Source: Arcuatula senhousia (lineage: Eukaryota > Mollusca > Bivalvia > Mytilida > Mytilidae). Taken from it: a DNA stretch of 64,000 bases. The notes beneath the pieces were generated by a model. That model saw only the letters and a list, made by a program, of their open reading frames with translations, did not search any database and was not told the origin of the DNA. The position numbers were made by a program, and so were the translations under genes. Position 1 is the first letter of the stretch. Every line of letters begins with the position of its first letter. This document shows, one piece after another, positions 55,401 through 64,000 of the stretch. The stretch is from assembly GCA_963971305.1 (NCBI GenBank), contig OZ020303.1, positions 43,884,106-43,948,105 on the forward strand, given 5' to 3'.

Positions 55401-58149
55401 ATTAAAACCGCCTTTAAAAATCAGTGATGCATCACACAAAACCTTAAAGTTTGTCTACATATGTACATGAAATTAATATTTTGGGTCTTATTTTGTAAGC
55501 TTAGCATATATTGAACATTTTAAGACCAATAGGAATCAATTTTGTTTTTTCAAATTGTCAAAATCCTTCTGATCATACATATACCCCTTGAAAAGTAAGA
55601 AAATGCTAATTTTCTACTCCGCGAATGTGGGAAGGAGTAAAAATCAAACCCCATGTACTTATTTCTTGAAAACAGGTGCTTTTCATGTTTAATATATGTT
55701 ATTCTATTGATATAAGCAATTGGTTTGGGAAAAATCTATAAAATATTTTTAAAATCAATAAAAAGGCATCATGGGTTTTACTGCAGATTTAGCGGACAAA
55801 ATGTTTAAGCCAATATCTCCCAAAAAAGTGCTTATATCTTTAAAGTTAAGCATTGCACACATCTGAAACATTCTATTTCAACTCAAAAAAGACTCAGCAT
55901 CATAAAAAACACTTTATTTCAAACAGTTGAGGCGTTTCTGAGGTGTTTTAGGTACGAGTACACAATTATCGCCCTTGGCTTTTCGTTGACCACGAATATA
56001 GTTCCTATTAAAAATAGTGCCTTAGAAAATAATTTGCTTCAATGTGTTCTCTTTAATTTTTGTAGTTGTTTTTGGTCTCATTTCAAAGGAAAGGGGTCAC
56101 AGAACACTAGCAAGATGTTTTAGAAATGAAGTGAAGATGCTCTATGTGAATTAAGAAATGACAAAAAGGGGGGATTTTTTCTTTTCGGAAGCTCTCGGAA
56201 CTGACCCCCTCTAGGGCCTTATAGTTTTCACTTGTCAAAAAAGTTGAATATATGCAAAATTTTTTATTTTCCAGTATTAAGGGCATATTGGCCATGGGTA
56301 CAATATAGCTAAATGTAAAGTATTTATAGCCATAATTTTTTTCGTAAAGTTAAATTTCGCTATATTAAACAAAGAGGGAAAATTAATTGTGTACTCGGGC
56401 CTAGAAGAGGCCCTGTGGTAAGTCTACAGGCAACACTTGGAACTGGCAAAAATTAAAAGAAATAGTCTAAATCTATCAAATTCAACAAGTTAGCATGGTT
56501 TTAGTCAAGATTTTGTTCATTGAGCTTGCTCTATGTCCATATCAAGCCAATTTAGGGTCTCTATGGGAATTTCAATGCATTTTCTGTACTTGGGAGAATT
56601 TAGTCAAGAGGTCACCAACTGTGAACTTAAACAAACTAGTTTAATCCTTCTGAAAGTCTTATTGAGTAAGAAAGTAGTCAGGGAAGTGAAAAGAATTCAT
56701 TTATAACAACAATTTTCATCAGAAAAGGAAAATACTTGATTTTTTGTGTGAAGTGCTAGTGTGCGGCCAGCTGTCATTTTTATTCATATGCTCTTCTTGG
56801 TGTTGATTTCAATTAAAATCTCCAATACATGATAGAATAAACCTTAGACAGAAACTGTACAATAAGATATGTGTAAGAAACACAGCTAATGTCTGAAAAC
56901 CTACCTGTTTTATCTGTAATGGTCTTCTTGTTTGAAAATATTTAGCAGAATTTTACCAAAATATGCCAATTTTTTCATAATTTTAGTAACATTCATGACC
57001 AATTTTCTTTAAAACAGCCCTGACTGTAACTGTTGGGGATAAAATTTGTTGCTTACTATCCTCTCATACTAAAAACATGTTTGCTTTGGTTATATCTGCA
57101 TGTTTTAAATTTTTTTACCCCCCAAAGTTATGCATTTTGTGAGGAAATATTAAAACCGCCTTTAAAAATCAGTGATGCATCACACAAAACCTTAAAGTTT
57201 GTCTACATATGTACATGAAATTAATATTTTGGGTCTTATTTTGTAAGCTTAGCATATATTGAACATTTTAAGACCAATAGGAATCAATTTTGTTTTTTCA
57301 AATTGTCAAAATCCTTCTGATCATACATATACCCCTTGAAAAGTAAGAAAATGCTAATTTTCTACTCCGCGAATGTGGGAAGGAGTAAAAATCAAACCCC
57401 ATGTACTTATTTCTTGAAAACAGGTGCTTTTCATGTTTAATATATGTTATTCTATTGATATAAGCAATTGGTTTGGGAAAAATCTATAAAATATTTTTAA
57501 AATCAATAAAAAGGCATCATGGGTTTTACTGCAGATTTAGCGGACAAAATGTTTAAGCCAATATCTCCCAAAAAAGTGCTTATATCTTTAAAGTTAAGCA
57601 TTGCACACATCTGAAACATTCTATTTCAACTCAAAAAAGACTCAGCATCATAAAAAACACTTTATTTCAAACAGTTGAGGCGTTTCTGAGGTGTTTTAGG
57701 TACGAGTACACAATTATCGCCCTTGGCTTTTCGTTGACCACGAATATAGTTCCTATTAAAAATAGTGCCTTAGAAAATAATTTGCTTCAATGTGTTCTCT
57801 TTAATTTTTGTAGTTGTTTTTGGTCTCATTTCAAAGGAAAGGGGTCACAGAACACTAGCAAGATGTTTTAGAAATGAAGTGAAGATGCTCTATGTGAATT
57901 AAGAAATGACAAAAAGGGGGGATTTTTTCTTTTCGGAAGCTCTCGGAACTGACCCCCTCTAGGGCCTTATAGTTTTCACTTGTCAAAAAAGTTGAATATA
58001 TGCAAAATTTTTTATTTTCCAGTATTAAGGGCATATTGGCCATGGGTACAATATAGCTAAATGTAAAGTATTTATAGCCATAATTTTTTTCGTAAAGTTA
58101 AATTTCGCTATATTAAACAAAGAGGGAAAATTAATTGTGTACTCGGGCC
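52455..58149 (+). repeat. 1,748-bp tandem array: MITE-spacer units, 3.26 copies
   Basis: Unit starts are at 52,455, 54,203, 55,951 and 57,699, exactly 1,748 bp apart. The copies look identical wherever I compared them. Each unit begins with a 451-bp segment bounded by GGTACGAGTACACAATTA and TAATTGTGTACTCGGGCC, an 18-bp inverted pair with two mismatches, followed by a 1,297-bp spacer. The last unit stops exactly at the segment's right end (58,149), so the array is (MITE-spacer)x3-MITE. AAGG directly flanks the whole array (52,451-52,454 and 58,150-58,153), while internal MITE copies lack it. Small recurrent open frames have no visible domain. Confidence 0.96.
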
Positions 58150-59089
58150 AAGGACTGCAAATAATCGGAGAAGGTGACCAAAGTTTAAAAATATGGAATT
58201 TTACATGCTGATTTTTTTTCTACTTAAATCTGTCATAGGAAAATATCAGATTACTTTTTTTAAACTTAAATTTACTTTGTCCGTTCATTTAATATCGAAG
58301 TTCCGTCTATAAATAGAATGTTAAAAGGAGGCTTTTCATTGGCTGCTTTAAATAACTCTAGACGAACAAATCTATTTTTATAACTATAAAGCTTAGTTAT
58401 TTCATACAGCAACTAAGTTCTACTACAAACAAATATTGAAATCATACACGTAGAAGGTAAGGACGATATTGAAAAACAATTACAGCGTATTGAAAGTTAA
58501 ACTTATATGAATTTGATCTAAATAATCAAGATTCAACATTTTTACGTTATGTGGTTATGACGAAAATATAGTAAATGATAATAATTTATGAATATATACT
58601 TAAAACTCAGGAAATATAAATTAAAAGAATTGGTCAGCCATTTTTGTTGGTGTAGAAAATGCTTTGAAAGTTCGTCGACTAACCCCTGAATTTTCCATAT
58701 AACAGTTCAGGAAAAAGGGGGTGCATGTCAGCTCCACTGGGTTCCCTTATGAAACGAATTTGGTTGAATATTATTTATGATAAGACCTTGTAGACTCTTT
58801 GGTCATTTCATGCACTTCCTTACCAAAATTTATAGCTTTATATACCATGTATACCGTAAGCGATTATGGTCCATTATGCAGAGCTTATACAGATTTATGC
58901 TCGAGTAATATAAGCTCAGCGGTTAAAGTCTATTATATTTATTCGGGGACAGCTATCTTTTATGGTATAATTTTTTTTCTCTCCAATAAGTGCATCTTTT
59001 ATAATTTCATAGTAGCTTAATCACATAATCTATCAAAATGTTTATAATTAATTTTTAGAATATCTATCTTTGCTTTAGATTTCTTTAAG
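58150..59089. other. Upstream region of the RhoBTB-type gene
   Basis: Presumed promoter and leader of the downstream gene. No coding exon recognised; acceptor-like TTTTTAG and CTTTAG sites lie within 50 bases of the ATG, so a leader exon may be present. Confidence 0.4.
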
Positions 59090-62000
59090 ATGCAGAGCGT
59101 TAAACTTCTAGTGCTTGGAGATGGAGCAGTGGGCAAAAGTTGTCTACTTATATCATATACTACTAATGCTTTTCCCAGCGAATATGTCCCCACTGTGTTT
59201 GACAACTATTGTGCCAATGTTACTGTGAATGGTGAACCTGTTAATGTAGGACTATGGGATACAGCGGGTCAGGTAATCTTAGTAGACCATGTAGACTTCT
59301 TAACCGTTTTTATGCCCCCCCCCCCAACTGCAGTTGGGGTATATTGTTTTATCATTGTTCGTCCGTTCGTCCGACTGTCTTTTCGCCCGTCCGTCCGTCT
59401 CGCAAGTTTTTTGCGGACTTTATTTCCACATGCTTGCAGATGTTGATCTGATTTTGGTATTTGAGTCTGCACAATGAGTAACAGATTGAGTTCGCTTTTC
59501 ATTTCGGTCCGTTGATGTTCATCAAAATTATGTCCATTTGACATACAGAAATTTTATAAAAAAAACAGTTTTCTGGACTTTGTTCCCTCACACTTGCAGA
59601 TAAATAAGTAGTTTTGGTATGCGAGTTTATCATCATGAATTACACATGGTGCATGTTCGTGTTTCGTTCTGGTCCGTTGATTTACACCAAATTTTATATG
59701 TCCTTTGAAAACTTTAATGAAAATAACAGTTTTCTGAACTTTTTTCTACAATTTTGAGTTAATTTTTCCAAACATTGTGGGGGCATCATCTGTGTCTTAT
59801 GGGCGCAAACAACATAGCTACTGTAGCTTTATGTTGACCTTGTATAAGTCTTGTATACTGGGCTGCGGGGGCATTACCTTTTCTAGTTTGATTCATATGT
59901 AAGAAAATAATATAAACACATTTGCATATATTGTAATTTCTACAAGCAAAAGGATTCAGAAACAAGCATAGAGTGTTTTACTTTTAGAAAATATATGTAT
60001 AATAAGAAAATTATATTATTTTTCACATAGCAAGTGTTTATTCATATAATGATCCTTCCACACAACTTCGACGGTACAGTATTTTGCAATTTATTCTCGA
60101 TAGTCGCTATTTAAAAAAAAAAGTGAAGTGAAAATGTCGCCGTTTCGAACATGTGCGTTTATCTCCCAGTCCACTTATTTTATCGCTTCTTTACAAAGGA
60201 AAACAAACAATAAAAAAATACCTGCATTTGGAGTGAGACAAAACAACGGACATAAAAGTTACTTATACGAAATCTTACTGGATAGTGCCAGAGATCACAT
60301 GACCTCAAGGTAGATTATTTATGCTTTAGTTTTTTATGTTTACAATATTGTTCATGATACAGAGATTTTTAGTGTATATAATAATTTATATATTACTATA
60401 TCGTTACAGGAAGATTATGACCGACTTCGCCCATTGTCTTATCCAGGGACCGACATAGTCCTCATTTGTTTTGCTCTCGACAGCGAGGACTCTCTACAGA
60501 ATGTAAAAGATAGATGGGTCCCTGAAATAAATCGCTACATTCCAACGTGTCCCAAAATATTGGTCGGTTGTAAGTCGGGTAGGTCTAGCCAATTAAATCA
60601 CACAAAACAACACTTTTTGAAAGATTGCTATCAAATTGGTTAATCGGATGTAATACAATTAATGTCTAAAAAAGAAACTTTGCATTCAGGTGTTTTTCAT
60701 TTTTGATGAAATTTCCATCTACTCGATTGTTAATAGAATAATATCCACAAATTGAATGTTTCTCTCATATTAAGTGCACTTCGTATGTTTATTTTTACAG
60801 ATTTGAAATCTACCAGTAGAGCCGTTCCACAAGCAGAAATAGACCTCATAGCAAAACAATGTGAAATGGCGTACTATGAGACCAGTGCATTAACACAGAC
60901 TGGACTTCAGACATGCTTTGTTGATGCGGTAAGAGAACTTGTTTTTTTTACATCTTTAATGTGATTTTACATTCTGTTTTATATATAATTGCTTTCAAGA
61001 CAGGAATGATTTACTGTTTCATAGAACATATTAAAGGACAATACCTAAACTTTTAAAACTTTATACTTCAAAATAAGCAAATAGTGTTGTTTTTATATCC
61101 AGTCACTGAATAAAATACTGAACATGATATAAGGACTATAATTTCAATATTACAACATTTCAGATTCGTTTGGGAATGTCCAGTCCAAACAATACAAGGA
61201 AGAAAAAGGGATTCGGGTTCAGTGGGTTTAGGTTTGGCAACAAGAAATCTGCCAAATCCGAACCTGAGCCACCAGTTATGCCACCCGCAGGTATAGGTGT
61301 TAATTATTTAAATTGATAACATGTATTATTTAAAAACATAGAACTAAAGTGAGCAACATCACAATACCCCATAAGATACGACTATTCTACAATCAATTAA
61401 ATGTTCAAATAAAACACCCTCCCAATTATTTAACAAATAGTTGTAGTGGTTTCAAATGAGGTGTGTTCACAAGATGCTGATGACAGAATGGCACTCGGAA
61501 AGGTGCACCTATCCATCTGCAACTGTTTTTTAACTGGGCTTTAAAAAAAATCTTTAGAAAATTCCAATACTATTTGATAACTTGCATATTAAGTTATCTT
61601 CTGAAGAAAGAAAAAAAAACAACAACATTTTTTGTTATAAAAAATATGAAGAAACAAATTTAGTTTGCACTCCGATATAATATTTTATTAAAGTTTACTT
61701 TTATTTTCGACGCTCTATGTTTTGTCATAATGTTATACCAACATGACCAATATAGGTTCTTATCTATTCTTAATCTTTTATCAAATTATATCACATCCAT
61801 TAATTTTAGGAAAAGCACCATGGATCGAGATTGAAACATCAACATTTGCTGATGACTGGCAGAAAATGCTCGAAAATCCAATATTTTCTGATGTTCACTT
61901 TCTACTAGAAGAAGGTCAACAGAGGCTAAAAGCCCACAAATTAGTACTAAGTGCTGCTTCAAAATATTTTTGCCAAATTATCGGAACTCAAAGTAATACG

Positions 62001-63677
62001 AAGGTAAGGAATATTTTGTTGTATTAAGGACGGTTTGTAATTCCTTACTTCTACAAATCTTCACCTAGATGATAATGTACAAAATAACATAACAATGGCC
62101 ACTTCCTTCAACTGCTTCACCATCCAATTAGATGATTTGAAAGCACACATTAATGTATGAATTCCAATCATGATTTAAATTTCTTTTCAAAATGGCAATT
62201 CATAGTAAAAGGTTGGGCAACTGATGGAATACTCTAACCTTAAATCTAGTAATATCATGCCTGTATTGTCTAGCTTTGGGATTTGAAACATGCACTCACT
62301 GAATATGACATTTTGATATGGCCTATCTTCTTTACTTGATCATGTCATTGTATTTGATTTGCCAATTGCATAAACCTAGTTTTTATACTTTCATGATATC
62401 TCTCTATACCTATAATAGTACTTTTTCTTGTAGAACCAACTTGAATCGATTGACAACCAAAGTTTTTCTCACGAAGAACTTAACTCTGGTAGGATTGAAG
62501 GCATAGCAGCTGTATATCTATCTGAAGCCGAAGATAACAAAACTATCACAACAATCGAGCTGAGCTCGAACATTAGGGCAACAACTTTTGCTAGAGTGTT
62601 GGAATTTTTATATACAGGTACAGTTTTAAGAGTCAATCCGGAAAGCCCAATAAGAATTTATTGAAAAAAAAAATACCGAAAATATGATCTTCCATATTTT
62701 CGCTTAAGAAACAAGACTACTTTAGCTCACCTGGCCAAAGGCTATTTGAGCATACGCCATCATTATGCGTCTGTCATCGTCCATTAACAATTTAAAAAAT
62801 CTTCGCCTATAAAACCACTGAACCAATTTAACTGAAACATTGTAGGAATGACATATGACATGTTGGCAACTAACGATCCTCATCTACAAATAGCGGTTTT
62901 TAATAATTTTCCGTAAAGAATGAAAACTATCAAAGATAGAGAAAAGCTGTTGCTTGCTTAAATATTCAGCACATTAAGCACTGCCAATCTCCATTTGGTC
63001 GATATTGACCGATGACCCCTTAAAGAGGATGTGACTCTTTAAAGGTCAAATATAGCGTATCTTCATGTTTTTGTTCTATGGAATGAAAACCATTGAAGAT
63101 GGAGAAAAGCTGTTACTTGCTTAACCCTTCAACTTATTTTAAGCTCTAGAAAATCATCTATAGGATTCAAATTGTCAGATGACCCCATGTAGAAGAGACC
63201 TGTATGACCATAAGGAGCAGGTGAGCGATTCAGGCTCCTGGAAGCCTCTGGTTTAGTCATAAAGTGAATTGATAGTACATTTAGTTACGTTTCTCATTTA
63301 GAAATAAACAACTTTAATAAACGTGGAACAATCACTTGTTGCTGTTGCTGGTACCGTGGGACAGTTATGCACTTTGGACTGATTCAGTGGTTGAAATTTA
63401 TCTGGTTTTGTTGTAATGTTAAATTTTATAAATTTTGTTTAAGGAGTACCAAAATTCCAAGAATCACAAAATGCTGAGGAAGAAATACAGGAGCTTCATC
63501 GTGTTGCTGGAATATTTAAACTTCCAAAATTACAAACTATTTGTAAAAATATTGAAAATGAAGAGGAATTTCTCAATCCCAGTATCGGAACTTATCTAAA
63601 TGATGAAACTGGTAAACAGATGAAAGAAATGTTTCTAAATAAGCCCTCAACTGCTGATGCCATTTTCAAGGTTGAAG
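59090..63677 (+). CDS. RacA-type RhoBTB protein, 5' seven exons (runs past window end)
   Basis: Exons are 59090-59272, 60410-60578, 60801-60928, 61164-61290, 61810-62003, 62434-62617 and 63444-63677, all GT-AG with continuous phase; about 406 codons so far. Residues 1-165 are a Rac-like G domain: [39 protein letters not shown] and ETSAL. A basic, glycine- and proline-rich linker follows ([13 protein letters not shown] ... EPPVMPP). A BTB domain starts near 218 ([27 protein letters not shown]), is interrupted by an insert, and resumes at [13 protein letters not shown] near 316-329. The start of a second BTB is visible at [10 protein letters not shown] near 394. This order is that of RhoBTB proteins, adaptors of Cullin-3 ubiquitin ligases. 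Unlike vertebrate RhoBTBs, the G domain keeps all nucleotide-binding residues, as in Dictyostelium RacA. It lacks ~11 residues at the Rho insert. The 3' exons are outside the window. Confidence 0.9.
59300..59880 (+). repeat. Modular repeat in intron 1 of the RhoBTB-type gene
   Basis: Starts with a poly-C tract and CAACTGCAGTTGGGGTATAT, then CGTCCGTTCGTCCGACTGTC. Two modules share AGTTTTCTGGACTTTGTTCC/TTTTTTGCGGACTTTATTTCC and TTTCGTTCTGGTCCGTTGAT-like phrases. The GTCCGTCCG stretch matches other repeats in this window. Confidence 0.65.
62722..63256 (+). repeat. Modular repeat copy in intron 6 of the RhoBTB-type gene
   Basis: Starts TTTAGCTCACCTGGCCAAAG and ends GCAGGTGAGCGATTCAGGCT then CCTGGAAGCCTCTGGTTTA. 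This is the same family as 35,970-37,013, with two core modules. The first and last words are near-inverses (GCTCACCTG / CAGGTGAGC). Confidence 0.8.
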
Positions 63678-64000
63678 GTATGTCGAAATAAAAAAAATAG
63701 ATAATCTACATTTAAATTGCTTTTCTGTAGAGTTATTTTTTATTAGTTTACTTTGTCTTGCCCAAATCTGGACCATTGTGGTCGTTTTTCTCTGGTAAGC
63801 AAAATTTTACTTTCCTTGTACTGTTGAGATTCATAGTGTGTATTAATATGCTGTTTTACATTATAATCTTATGTTATGCTTTAGAATGCATTCAATAACT
63901 ATTTGAATAAAGACCATAAAATGAATTGATTTTCTTTCAACAAGAGATAAGCTACTTATTGTTGTTTTTCAAATTTATTTATTGAATTTCAAATGTTTAA
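63678..64000 (+). other. Intron of the RhoBTB-type gene
   Basis: Follows the donor after the seventh exon. No further BTB-like exon is visible before the window ends. Confidence 0.6.

Noticed and set aside
52611..58043. Recurrent identical 61-62 codon frames in the 1,748-bp array
   Set aside because: They recur only because the DNA repeats. No domain, no splice context and no codon-like composition.

Overview
The window looks like nuclear DNA of a lophotrochozoan, most likely a marine bivalve mollusc. This is inferred from AT-rich, intron-rich genes with GT-AG splicing, animal gene families, and dense bivalve-style repeats (modular elements with ~130-190 bp internal repeats, tRNA-derived SINEs, many MITEs). 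I assembled gene models by hand from splice sites, reading phase and recalled family resemblance; no database search was run.

Layout: (1) 2,033-9,585, minus strand: a complete five-exon MPV17L2-like gene (200 codons), its introns stuffed with nested repeats. (2) 9,600-20,390: gene-free, with tandem modules, two clean 8-bp-TSD MITEs and a dead LINE. (3) 20,391-24,825, plus: a four-exon Rac-like small GTPase of 184 residues with no CAAX box. (4) 28,427-32,930, minus: a three-exon ECHDC1-like (ethylmalonyl-CoA decarboxylase) gene of 302 residues whose introns carry a foldback repeat and an E-box-packed MITE. (5) 33,965-47,955: a ~14 kb interval bounded by 69-bp inverted repeats that match at 66 of 69 positions. 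It contains a large YqaJ-nuclease/transposase-like open frame (split by one frame change) and a six-finger C2H2 gene. I think it is one large DNA transposon. (6) 52,455-58,149: a 1,748-bp unit repeated 3.26 times with no difference in the parts I compared; it alternates a 451-bp MITE with a 1,297-bp spacer. (7) 59,090 to the right edge, plus: a RacA-type RhoBTB gene (Rac-like G domain followed by BTB domains), incomplete at the window end.

The two Rac-type genes share the first three exon boundaries and phases and are clearly a duplicated pair about 34 kb apart. The upstream copy ends after the G domain in a short basic tail; the downstream copy continues into BTB domains. Both lack about 10-11 residues where Rho-family proteins carry the Rho insert helix. 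The other genes (MPV17L2-like, ECHDC1-like) look like unrelated housekeeping mitochondrial/metabolic genes. The most novel candidate is the 14 kb TIR-bounded element with compound palindromic ends and mirrored subterminal TGTCCGA sites.
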